Below, piece by piece: positions 17,112 through 22,798 of a stretch of DNA of 29,638 bases. The stretch spans positions 1-29,638 of the forward strand of contig CAJTMG010000029.1 in the NCBI GenBank assembly GCA_910577405.1. Reading direction: 5' to 3'. The notes beneath the pieces are model-generated. The model worked only from the letters and a program-made list of their open reading frames with translations, made no database searches and was not told the DNA's origin. Positions within the stretch are counted from its first letter, which is position 1, and every line of letters begins with the position of its first letter. A program made the position numbers and the translations under genes. Source of the DNA: an uncultured Oscillibacter sp. GTDB lineage: Bacteria > Bacillota > Clostridia > Oscillospirales > Oscillospiraceae.

Positions 17112-18353
17112 TTAACGTATCTCCCTTCTCATGATGGTTGAGCAGAAATAGCGGATCATATCCATTGCGTGGTCATTTTCTTTTATTACCTTGTCCTCTG
17201 TGCTTTCCGTGTCCCAGATATACGAACCAAATTCGTTCAAAGTGTTTGTGCAATCCTTTTGAAACCGCAATTTCCCGGCCTGTATCAAAGCGCCGGTCAG
17301 CCGGATCCCATCCAGAACGCTGTTATTTGCTTTTAGCACATTGAACTTTCCATGTCGCCGGATACACTCTATAAATGATGCTGCTGACGGGTCCACAATA
17401 ACCTGGTCAATTTTATGCCCTTTTGCGAATTTTTCAAGGTCCTGGTAATACTCTTCATCAGTCTTCTGCCGCCTTGCGGACCGGCTTGAGTAGTAGTATT
17501 CGTTGACCATTTCCGCCTCGCCCTGGCCCAGAACCCATAGGCCCATTGCCATTGGGTTTGCAGTACCGTAGTCAATAGAGATATATTCCAGACCGCTGAG
17601 TGTCGGCGTTCCGAATGTATGTTTCTGCTTGTCAAACATGGGGTACACAAGCCCGTCAGCAACACAGCGCTCTCCTAAAATATCGCGTTGATACCAGATA
17701 CTCCCCGGAATATATTGCGCCTCTATTTCTGCAAGCCTATTAGCAGATATCGTTCTATTGTCACGAATGGTAAAATGCTGGTAATTATATTTTCTTCCGA
17801 ACTGCGTTTCAAAACGGTCTATGTAATCCGTGTATATGTACGCATTTGGGTTTGTTGGGTTCAAATCCCAAAATATACGGCGAACTCTAGCCGCGAGCTG
17901 TCGGTTGAACGCTTCTTTTATGGTATCTTCATGGTGCAGATTGATTTCTGTTGCAATCCACATTCCATAACTATTCCCTCGGATTTTCTTATAGCTATCC
18001 GACTTTCCGCCACCAGCAAAAATGACAACATATTCCCTTCCTTTGGACTTGATTGCAAGTGCTTCATTCCCCTTGTATTTTGTCCACCGGCACCGTCCTC
18101 GGAAAATAAACTCAAGTCCGAACCCGTTAGCGTCTCCAATATTCAATTTGGCGTTTGCAACGGTGCTCCCGGTTGCAAGGTGTATTCTATCAGGTACTCC
18201 CTTATTTATCATCCATGCGAATGCGGCAATGTTATCAATGGTTTTTCCCGCACGTACAGCGCCTTCAGCTACAGAAATAGTAGAATCTTTGGCACGGTTT
18301 ATATAGTCTTTATGTTTTTCCCCAAATACGGGTTTAAGTGTTTGGGTCTTCAT
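17112..18353 (-). CDS. terL: terminase large subunit
   Basis: 413 aa, ATG 18353 behind AGGA and overlapping the small subunit by 20 nt. The ATPase has Walker A GAVRAGKT at residues 31-38 and YGMWIATEINLH as the Walker B region. The nuclease domain has the acidic clusters YISIDYGTANPMAMGLWV, IDQVIVDPSAASF and NDHAMDMIRYF expected for the RNase H-like active site. Family resemblance is to the PBSX-type large terminases. It drives DNA into the head and cuts it. The domain order and length are complete. Confidence 0.95.
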   Translation of the reverse strand: MKTQTLKPVFGEKHKDYINRAKDSTISVAEGAVRAGKTIDNIAAFAWMINKGVPDRIHLATGSTVANAKLNIGDANGFGLEFIFRGRCRWTKYKGNEALAIKSKGREYVVIFAGGGKSDSYKKIRGNSYGMWIATEINLHHEDTIKEAFNRQLAARVRRIFWDLNPTNPNAYIYTDYIDRFETQFGRKYNYQHFTIRDNRTISANRLAEIEAQYIPGSIWYQRDILGERCVADGLVYPMFDKQKHTFGTPTLSGLEYISIDYGTANPMAMGLWVLGQGEAEMVNEYYYSSRSARRQKTDEEYYQDLEKFAKGHKIDQVIVDPSAASFIECIRRHGKFNVLKANNSVLDGIRLTGALIQAGKLRFQKDCTNTLNEFGSYIWDTESTEDKVIKENDHAMDMIRYFCSTIMRREIR

Positions 18354-18687
18354 TTATTCCTGCTTCCTCAAAATAGGCGTCCGTATCCTCTACATCCACA
18401 GAATCTTCCGGTTCATCTTTTTGCCCAAGGTATTGTTTTCCCAGCCAAATAGCCATAGTCGCATTATTTTCAGAAAGCCTCCATTGACTACGACGAAGAG
18501 AAATTTTGCCCTTTCCTCTCTTTTGAGCAAAAATAACCGCAAAATTGCTTTTATATGTTCTCTTGCACCATCTTTCTATTGTATCTTCGCTGCAATCGAA
18601 CCAGGAACAGATTTCCTCTTTTGTGCATTGCAGGCCGCACAGGTTTTCAAATTGTTTCTGATCGATTTCTTTTCGCGGCCTCGCCAT
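18334..18687 (-). CDS. terS: terminase small subunit
   Basis: 117 aa from ATG 18687 (MARPRKEIDQ) behind GGAGGGTGGTATA. The N-terminal helix-turn-helix, QFENLCGLQCTKEEICSWFD and CSEDTIERWCKRTYK, is typical of a PBSX/SPP1-type small terminase that binds the pac or cos site. The middle QKRGKGKISLRRSQWRLSEN and IWLGKQYLGQ are also family patterns. The acidic C-terminus (EPEDSVDVEDTDAYFEEAG) probably contacts the large subunit. It is the first gene of the head transcript. Confidence 0.88.
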   Translation of the reverse strand: MARPRKEIDQKQFENLCGLQCTKEEICSWFDCSEDTIERWCKRTYKSNFAVIFAQKRGKGKISLRRSQWRLSENNATMAIWLGKQYLGQKDEPEDSVDVEDTDAYFEEAGINEDPNT

Positions 18688-18737
18688 TATACCACCCTCC
18701 ATTTCTTTCCCAAATTGTTCGTCCACGCAAAAAAAAC

Positions 18738-18766
18738 TTGACTTTTGCGCCGTTTTGTGGTAAGAT
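18738..18766 (+). promoter_or_regulatory. sigma-70-type promoter for the ASCH gene
   Basis: TTGACT at 18738-18743 and TAAGAT at 18761-18766 are separated by 17 nt, giving a strong consensus promoter on the plus strand. The start point would fall near 18773, with AAGGAGG before the ATG at 18793. It lies in the ~105-bp gap between the divergent terminase small subunit and this gene, the clearest promoter in the window. Confidence 0.75.
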
Positions 18767-18792
18767 AAGTTATAAAATTAAGGAGGCAAAAA

Positions 18793-19215
18793 ATGAAAGC
18801 ACTGACTTTAAAGCCAGATTGGGCCATGCTGATGTTTCAAGGTGATAAAACAGTAGAATTTCGCACCTGGAAAACAAACTATCGCGGAGATATCGTGATT
18901 TGTTCGTCTGCAAAGAAAATGCGCGGCTGCATTTCCGGGAATGCCCTTATGGTCGCAAATTTGAAAGAAATTGTGCCGTTTCGGAAAGCTCATTTGGAAG
19001 CAGCTGCTATGGACACCATGCCGGATCAGAAGGGGTTTGCGTGGATTTTTGATAATTTCAGGATGCTTTACCCGCAGCCAGTGAAGGGGAAGCTTGGCCT
19101 TTTTGACGTAGACATTCCGATTAAGTATGTTCCGGATGAATTAACAGAAGATGAAGCAGATGAATTCATTGAAACGTTTCTTATTCCGTTAATCTTTCAA
19201 CCTGCTCAACAGTGA
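18793..19215 (+). CDS. ASCH-domain protein
   Basis: 140 aa, the only clearly supported gene on the plus strand. The site is AAGGAGGCAAAAA-ATG. The N-terminal text MKALTLKPDWAMLMFQGDKT then VEFRTWKTNYRGDIVICSSA is the ASCH fold (GxKxxExRxW...GxxxI), a PUA-like domain thought to bind RNA or modified nucleotides. Next come ALMVANLKEIVPF and KGFAWIFDNFRMLYP, also usual for the family, and an acidic end. It has its own promoter and converges on the ParB-like gene, overlapping it by 35 nt. The function is not known; regulation or modified-nucleotide handling is inferred. Confidence 0.85.
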   Translation: MKALTLKPDWAMLMFQGDKTVEFRTWKTNYRGDIVICSSAKKMRGCISGNALMVANLKEIVPFRKAHLEAAAMDTMPDQKGFAWIFDNFRMLYPQPVKGKLGLFDVDIPIKYVPDELTEDEADEFIETFLIPLIFQPAQQ

Positions 19216-19843
19216 TGTAATCTTCTGTATCCGGGACATGAATGCGGCGGAAGAATTCTTTTCGTTCCTGCTCGTCTGCAAAAACAACGACAGCGTAAAA
19301 GTTGGCGTTGTTTTTCTTTTCCAATTTTTCATTCATGGTTTGCCGAGCATCTTTTATTTCTTGCAATTTACGCTTTTCTTCATCTGCCTCCGGCGTATCA
19401 AACAGCTCAGTAAACCGTTCATCACCATCAAACAAGAATTCAGCGTCGTATCTGCTGAACCCCATGTCATCAAGAGAAAGGTCAAAATCTTGCGTTAGCT
19501 CTGCAAGTTTGTCCAAATCCCAATCACCCTGCATAGATGGATTGTTTAACTGAACGTTCAATTTTGCTTCTTCTCGTGGGTCTACATCGATTACACAAAC
19601 CGTGAGTTCATAATCTTTGATTTTCTCGATGGCATCCAACTGTTCAAGCCGTTGATGTCCCCCTACGAGATTACCCGTCCTTTTATTCCAAGTCAAGGCA
19701 GAAACAAGGCCACTGGAACGGAGGCCTTTACGCAAACGTTCCTTTTCTTTCTTGCCCATGATTCTGGGATTATACTCTTCATTTTTTATTTCTGCTCTGC
19801 TTATAGTTGCGGTCTCAAAGGCTTGATATTTACTGATCGCCAT
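19181..19843 (-). CDS. ParB/Srx-fold nuclease-domain protein (IbrB-like)
   Basis: 220 aa, start behind AGGAGAACAGT, overlapping the PAPS-reductase-like gene by 14 nt. The ParB N-terminal domain is visible as NEEYNPRIMGKKEKERLRKG, LRSSGLVSALTWNKRTGNLV and GGHQRLEQLDA (GGHQR at 61-65). The second part (VQLNNPSMQGDWDLDKLAEL, LDDMGFSRYDAEFLFD) is found in phage ParB-like proteins, and the last third is a charged helix plus a short AVVVFADEQERKEFFRR unit. Paired with the PAPS-reductase gene it matches the IbrA/IbrB arrangement known from E. coli prophages. Its substrate is unknown; it lacks the partition context. Confidence 0.85.
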   Translation of the reverse strand: MAISKYQAFETATISRAEIKNEEYNPRIMGKKEKERLRKGLRSSGLVSALTWNKRTGNLVGGHQRLEQLDAIEKIKDYELTVCVIDVDPREEAKLNVQLNNPSMQGDWDLDKLAELTQDFDLSLDDMGFSRYDAEFLFDGDERFTELFDTPEADEEKRKLQEIKDARQTMNEKLEKKNNANFYAVVVFADEQERKEFFRRIHVPDTEDYITVEQVERLTE

Positions 19844-20495
19844 ACTGTTCTCCTCTCAAGATAGCAGCCTCGGCAAAAGGGTAAATTTTACGTACTCGTT
19901 CAAAATCTTCTGGGAAATACGTCTTTAACATATACAAAGATTTATAGTCCAAAGATCTAAATGAAAACCCAAGTCTTTTTGCTTCGGAACCGACATATAA
20001 TTTTTTCACTTTGCAGTAATGGACAACATCTTTCTTGTTCCAATAAACCAACGGATAAATTCGCCCGCGATTCGTATCGATACTTCCTGTATTTTTTAGC
20101 ATAGCCCTGCGAACAATACTGTCAGAAATACGCTCTCCGCCAGCAATCCAGTAAATTCCTGTTACTGCCCTTATATAGTCATAAGCTTCTGCCGTGGATA
20201 CAATTGGGACGGTCATATCTGGTTCTCTGTAAAGACCGTATCGCAAGAAATTAGATGTTTCAAAATGCGGGACCCGTAATATTTCGGTCCCATATTTCCT
20301 TTCATACCAGGAAATTGTTTTTTCTTGAAAGCTCAATCCTGGAACTTGGTACATAAAAAACGCCTTTACCTTTTTAAAGTGCTTAAAGCAAAGGTCTAAA
20401 GTAACGCAGGAATCCTTTCCGCCAGAAAATCCAACAAGGACTTCCTGCGTTACTTTTTTGGCCGTTAGAATGGGGTCAAAAAGTTCGCTGGACAT
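19830..20495 (-). CDS. PAPS reductase-like PP-loop protein (IbrA-like)
   Basis: 221 aa behind GGGAGGCTGAT-ATG, which lies in the stop of the 39-aa gene. The PP-loop SGGKDS is at residues 24-29, followed by CVTLDLCFKHFKKVKAFF; downstream GLSFQEKTISWYERKYG, LRVPHFE and YWIAGGERISDSIVRRAML are typical of the phage PAPS-reductase/adenylyl-transfer branch (IbrA). Without the C-terminal redox cysteine motif of true PAPS reductases it is unlikely to reduce sulfate. It probably adenylates a substrate in DNA or protein modification with the ParB-like partner; this is inference. Confidence 0.85.
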   Translation of the reverse strand: MSSELFDPILTAKKVTQEVLVGFSGGKDSCVTLDLCFKHFKKVKAFFMYQVPGLSFQEKTISWYERKYGTEILRVPHFETSNFLRYGLYREPDMTVPIVSTAEAYDYIRAVTGIYWIAGGERISDSIVRRAMLKNTGSIDTNRGRIYPLVYWNKKDVVHYCKVKKLYVGSEAKRLGFSFRSLDYKSLYMLKTYFPEDFERVRKIYPFAEAAILRGEQYGDQ

Positions 20496-20496
20496 A

Positions 20497-20616
20497 TCAG
20501 CCTCCCATTCCGCCGTTGCTGCGTCTACGGTTGAGATTTCTTACAATGCGGCGACGGCGATTAATATCTCTCCGTTCTGCGGTAACCCGTCTAATACGTC
20601 TCTGCACTGCGTTCAT
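20497..20616 (-). CDS. 39-aa arginine-rich protein
   Basis: A micro-gene with a near-perfect site (AAGGAGGTGAGCGC-ATG). The product MNAVQRRIRRVTAERRDINR then RRRIVRNLNRRRSNGGMGG has about 15 arginines in 39 residues. Its stop overlaps the site for the PAPS-reductase-like gene and its ribosome site lies within the end of the 24-aa gene upstream. It may bind nucleic acid. Such Arg-rich minis are often missed in phages. I do not know the family. Confidence 0.65.
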   Translation of the reverse strand: MNAVQRRIRRVTAERRDINRRRRIVRNLNRRRSNGGMGG

Positions 20617-20620
20617 GCGC

Positions 20621-20695
20621 TCACCTCCTTGTGACTAAATACAGCCAAGCAACTGCCGTAACAGCAAAAATGATAACGAAAATATCCCAGAGCAT
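20621..20695 (-). CDS. 24-aa single-span membrane peptide
   Basis: ATG 20695 is preceded by AGAGGAATAAT. The peptide MLWDIFVIIFAVTAVAWLYL + VTRR is one hydrophobic span with basic end residues, as expected for an inner-membrane mini-protein. It ends 4 nt before the 39-aa gene start and its last codons form that gene's ribosome site. It could be only a leader that couples translation, but the hydrophobic character and spacing suggest it is expressed. Short enough that chance cannot be excluded. Confidence 0.45.
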   Translation of the reverse strand: MLWDIFVIIFAVTAVAWLYLVTRR

Positions 20696-20708
20696 ATTAT
20701 TCCTCTAA

Positions 20709-20783
20709 TGGTAGGCCGTCGGGGACTCGAACCCGGAACTAACCGCTTATGAGGCGGGTGATCTACCTTTGATCTAACGGCCT
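20709..20783 (-). tRNA. tRNA-Met or tRNA-Ile2 (anticodon CAT)
   Basis: The minus strand folds into all four arms: acceptor AGGCCGT/ACGGCCT (7 bp), D arm GATC...GATC, anticodon arm CCCGC-CTCATAA-GCGGT with anticodon CAT, and T arm CCGGG-TTCGAGT-CCCCG. CCA is encoded directly after discriminator A. There is one mismatch in the T stem (C-C) and one at the top of the anticodon stem. A1-T72 is against initiator use. Elongator Met and lysidine-type Ile2 share CTCATAA, so the identity is open. Confidence 0.9.
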
Positions 20784-20786
20784 ATA

Positions 20787-20870
20787 TGGAGCGGGGAGAC
20801 GGTATCGAGCCGCCACGACTTCCCAGGGTTGACCGGTGCTCCTGGTTGGCCTTCTGCTTCTGCACCCCGC
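20787..20870 (-). tRNA. tRNA-like element, anticodon arm not resolved
   Basis: This 84-nt stretch lies 3 nt from the 5' end of the tRNA-Met/Ile2. It keeps a 6-bp acceptor GCGGGG/CCCCGC, an encoded CCA after discriminator T, and a good T arm (GGCGG-CTCGATA-CCGTC). Yet I could not place a normal D arm or 5+7+5 anticodon arm in the middle 49 nt; the best local helices are CCAGG/CCTGG and CCGG/CTGG, with the wrong loop sizes. Either an unusual tRNA, a degenerate copy, or a tRNA mimic. Confidence 0.45.
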
Positions 20871-20918
20871 ATATATGACATGATTGTGATTGCTTTTAAC
20901 GCCCGTTGAAACCCCGCC

Positions 20919-20939
20919 ACCTCATATTGAGACAGCGAG
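20919..20939 (+). repeat. inverted repeat, arm downstream of the antirepressor gene
   Basis: This 21-bp arm pairs with 21860-21880 with a single C/T difference. Each arm contains CTCA-TAT-TGAG, itself a dyad suited to a dimeric regulator. It lies 14 nt past the antirepressor stop in transcription order. Confidence 0.75.
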
Positions 20940-20952
20940 AATGTATGTTTAT

Positions 20953-21783
20953 TTAGGAAGCCTCTGCTTCCAGGTATACGCCGAACTTAATTGCGATCTC
21001 TTTGACAATGGCAATGTAGATTTCGATCAGTTTCTTGTCATCGGCAATCACATCCAAAATGGTCATCCGTTCCCTTGCAGACAGGCAGACGCCTTCATCA
21101 GCCATACGGCGGAGCTTGTTCGTCAAACGCTTTTCAAGGGATACCCGCGCGCGTTCGTTTACGAGGCTGTAAACCCCCTTGTAAACATCCTGAATATGTT
21201 CGGTCCCGCCCATCTGGTTCGCGATTCTCGCAATCATGCGGCTGGTGTCCTTCCTCCAGGAGGCGGGCGACAAGGCAACCACATCCCGAATGCTGTCAAT
21301 GCGCTGGCTCATCTGCTCAATGGCCCTGTCCTGTTCCTTCTGCTTCAGCTCCATGTTGATAAGCAGCCGCAGCTCAGGGGAAAGCGTGTCCAGGTCGGGC
21401 GTCGCCGCCACGGGGAGGAATGCCGCCGCAAGCACGTCCTTCGCCTTGAGCTGGTACTCCATCAGCTTCTCCGACAGCTCCGGTGTCTCCGCCTCCATCG
21501 TGGGGGTAATGCTGATCTTCGCCAACCAGATGGGAACGAAGTCCAGCTTGAGGCAAAGGACCTCCTGAACCCCGCCGTTAGTAGGGAGCGGGAAATTTCC
21601 CGCCCCTTTGGACAGGACAGTGTCAGCTTTGATTTTCTGGGTCTGATTGTCCCGCTGGTTCCGGCTCAGCCCGATTCCGTCGCACATCCAGCGGACACCG
21701 CCCCAGATAACCCCGTCTTTATCGCGGGCCGCCATGAGCTCCGCACCCATAAAGGGCACCTTTTTGATTTCCAGTTCTTTCAA
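20953..21783 (-). CDS. phage antirepressor, P22_AR N-terminal domain
   Basis: 276 aa. The start is TTG 21783 with AAAGGAG 8 nt upstream; there is no nearby ATG in frame with a better site. Residues ~1-120 are the P22 antirepressor N-terminal domain: KKVPFMGAELMAARDKDGVI, WGGVRWMCDGIGLSRNQRDN and FVPIWLAKISITPTMEAETP, followed by SEKLMEYQLKAKDVLAAAFL. The C-terminal part is helical and charged (NMELKQKEQDRAIEQMSQRI, IARIANQMGGTEHIQDVYKG), ending with FGVYLEAEAS. It would inactivate the phage repressor and favour lytic growth. The gene is bracketed by a 21-bp inverted repeat, with two related hairpins just upstream. Confidence 0.9.
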   Translation of the reverse strand: MKELEIKKVPFMGAELMAARDKDGVIWGGVRWMCDGIGLSRNQRDNQTQKIKADTVLSKGAGNFPLPTNGGVQEVLCLKLDFVPIWLAKISITPTMEAETPELSEKLMEYQLKAKDVLAAAFLPVAATPDLDTLSPELRLLINMELKQKEQDRAIEQMSQRIDSIRDVVALSPASWRKDTSRMIARIANQMGGTEHIQDVYKGVYSLVNERARVSLEKRLTNKLRRMADEGVCLSARERMTILDVIADDKKLIEIYIAIVKEIAIKFGVYLEAEAS

Positions 21784-21813
21784 GAGAATTCTCCTTTCAT
21801 TGCACTAGAACAG

Positions 21814-21853
21814 GAGAGGCGGCTGGGGCATATCCCGCCATGCGTTTCCTCTC
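21814..21853 (-). promoter_or_regulatory. leader hairpin B of the antirepressor gene
   Basis: GAGAGG pairs with CCTCTC around an inner GGCGG/CCGCC-type helix. On the minus strand it lies in the mRNA leader 31 nt before the TTG start. Its core ACGCATGGCGGGATATGCCC is nearly the same as that of hairpin A at 21896-21939, so the two look like copies of one structural unit. On the plus strand the hairpin is followed by five T, so it could instead terminate an opposing transcript. Confidence 0.5.
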
Positions 21854-21857
21854 TTTT

Positions 21858-21886
21858 TACTCGCTATCTCAATATGAGGTTGTCAA
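21858..21886 (-). promoter_or_regulatory. possible antirepressor promoter with operator dyad in its spacer
   Basis: A perfect TTGACA stands at 21886-21881 on the minus strand, and the CTCA-TAT-TGAG dyad occupies the spacer directly downstream. No good -10 box is found at 17 nt (the site reads CGAGTA), so promoter activity is uncertain, but a regulator bound to the dyad would block it. Confidence 0.3.
21860..21880 (-). repeat. inverted repeat, arm upstream of the antirepressor gene
   Basis: Near-perfect inverse copy of 20919-20939 (20 of 21 positions). It stands between leader hairpins A and B. The repeats are about 920 bp apart and enclose the entire antirepressor gene. Confidence 0.75.
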
Positions 21887-21895
21887 GGTACGATG

Positions 21896-21939
21896 ATAAG
21901 AGACGGCAGGGGCTTGTCCTGCCATGCGTGTTCTCTTAT
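21896..21939 (-). promoter_or_regulatory. leader hairpin A, related to hairpin B
   Basis: ATAAGAGA pairs with TCTCTTAT (8 bp) around GGCAGG/CCTGCC (6 bp) with loop ACAAGCC and a conserved ACGCAT strand on one side. Hairpin B has the same plan in the same order, which suggests duplication or a tandem RNA element. Confidence 0.5.
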
Positions 21940-22277
21940 GGTACAGGCTACCGGTTCATGCGCCGGAAGCCCGCATACGGGAACGCATCTTTTCAGATCA
22001 CGAAGTCCGTTGGCGGCGTTCCTGCCTCCCTCTCGATATGGGATATCCGGCGTCTTTCTCCGTCGTGTCACGGCGTGGCCCGGCTGTCGGGCGGGGTGGA
22101 CTTTCCCGGCATCAGACGGCCCCTATGTTGCGCATCGTCGAGAGGCTAAGGGGATACTGTTTGCTCCGTGGCCTTTGGAGCGGTCTAATTGTCCCAATAG
22201 TACCAGCATACTCCTTATTTTTGGAGGGCTGTCGTATGGGGTAAATCTAATGCCGTGCCGAAAACTACGACACCAGC

Positions 22278-22349
22278 AGCCGCTTACCGGCCTCGAACCG
22301 GCTCTCCGTCTAATCAAGACGGCGCTTTCCCCTGGTAAGCTACAACGGC
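22278..22349 (-). tRNA. tRNA-Ile (anticodon GAT), without encoded CCA
   Basis: Acceptor GCCGTTG/AAGCGGC (6 of 7 pairs, one G-T), D arm GCTT...AAGC, perfect anticodon stem CCGTC/GACGG with loop TTGATTA (anticodon GAT), and T arm GCCGG-TTCGAGG-CCGGT. Discriminator T, no CCA. The variable loop has only 3 nt and position 37 is T instead of a purine, so function is plausible but not certain. Confidence 0.65.
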
Positions 22350-22356
22350 ATATGCC

Positions 22357-22396
22357 CCCGGCGGGGCAACGGCGCAATGACTGTCGCCCCGCCGGG
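22357..22396. repeat. GC-rich 11-bp inverted repeat next to tRNA-Ile
   Basis: CCCGGCGGGGC and GCCCCGCCGGG form a perfect 11-bp stem with an 18-nt loop, 7 nt upstream of the tRNA 5' end. It is not followed by T residues on either strand, so it is not a standard terminator; a processing signal, pause site or protein target is possible. Confidence 0.6.
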
Positions 22397-22415
22397 TGTA
22401 CTAAAAGGAGGAAGA

Positions 22416-22589
22416 ATGGAAAGAAAGAGAAAAGAAAGAGGTGATGCAGGGTTCGGCTTCCCCGCAATACTATTATCATCCATGTTTACTTATTTTTGGG
22501 GCAAGTATGCCCCATTTTTTCAAAATTTTTGTGAGACGATAAAAGGTTATTTATTTATTTCAGGATTATCTGTTCTCCCTGTTAAATAA
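22416..22589 (+). CDS. possible 57-aa plus-strand peptide, doubtful
   Basis: A very good site, AAAAGGAGGAAGA-ATG, precedes this frame. The peptide starts MERKRKERGDAGFGFPAILL then SSMFTYFWGKYAPFFQNF, basic then hydrophobic, like small membrane peptides. Against it: an intrinsic terminator falls inside the frame at 22498-22520 and the end overlaps the minus-strand XRE gene by 43 nt. No promoter was found. The site may be a chance match or belong to a short leader peptide. Confidence 0.25.
   Translation: MERKRKERGDAGFGFPAILLSSMFTYFWGKYAPFFQNFCETIKGYLFISGLSVLPVK
22498..22520 (+). terminator. intrinsic terminator on the plus strand
   Basis: GGGGCA-AGTA-TGCCCC forms a 6-bp stem followed by ATTTTTT on the plus strand; the minus strand after the stem is AAAAATAAG, which is not a U-tract. 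It implies a plus-strand transcript ending here, from a source to the left, though all established neighbours are minus-strand genes. Confidence 0.6.
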
Positions 22590-22780
22590 TCAACAGACAC
22601 ACCAAAATATTCCGCAATCACAACAAGCTGGGTCATAAGCGGTTCTATTTCACCTTTTTCGTACCTTCTAAGTGTCTTCCTATCTAATCCGCATAAATGA
22701 GCAACTGCATACTGCTTCCGATGTTGCTTTTCTCTCAACTTGCGAATCCGCTCCGGAAACACACTTTTCTTTTTCTCCAC
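22547..22780 (-). CDS. XRE-family HTH regulator, small
   Basis: 77 aa from GTG 22780 behind AGAGGTGACAGC. The HTH_3 domain (IRKLREKQHRKQYAVAHLCG then LDRKTLRRYEKGEIEPLMTQ) fills most of the protein and ends in the LVVIAEYFGVSVDYLTGR signature common to Cro/CI-like proteins of Firmicutes. The basic KKKSV start and RRYEKG motif suggest a DNA-binding repressor or Cro homolog. It lies in the modification operon rather than facing a divergent repressor, so it may not be the immunity repressor itself. Confidence 0.88.
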   Translation of the reverse strand: MEKKKSVFPERIRKLREKQHRKQYAVAHLCGLDRKTLRRYEKGEIEPLMTQLVVIAEYFGVSVDYLTGRTDNPEINK

Positions 22781-22798
22781 GCTGTCACCTCTTAGCCA

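Larger units (their letters stand above)
21784..22546. other. 763-bp gene-poor, structure-rich region upstream of the antirepressor
   Basis: No convincing protein gene lies on the minus strand here, although the genome is otherwise packed. It contains tRNA-Ile, two related hairpins, one arm of the inverted repeat, an 11-bp GC-rich hairpin, and many shorter hairpins (CCGG...CCGG near 21953-21968, CCCG-CATA-CGGG near 21973-21984, GCTCC...GGAGC near 22162-22180). It could hold a long untranslated leader, a non-coding RNA, or regulatory sites for the phage switch. Confidence 0.5.

Noticed and set aside
21883..22071. 62-aa minus-strand frame upstream of the antirepressor
   Set aside because: GTG start without a ribosome site; its end corresponds to hairpin A. 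The resemblance of its last residues to a run in hairpin B is noted, but structure explains it equally well.
20890..22149. 419-aa plus-strand open frame
   Set aside because: It runs antisense through the whole P22-type antirepressor gene and its leader, has no ribosome site, and encodes no recognisable domain.
22357..22396. GC-rich hairpin as an intrinsic terminator
   Set aside because: Neither strand has a T-run after the stem.
21893..22444. 183-aa plus-strand open frame in the structured region
   Set aside because: It translates through the tRNA-Ile gene and hairpins and has no ribosome site; composition follows RNA structure.
22123..22479. 118-aa minus-strand frame over the tRNA-Ile
   Set aside because: Covers the tRNA and GC-rich hairpin; no ribosome site; not protein-like.
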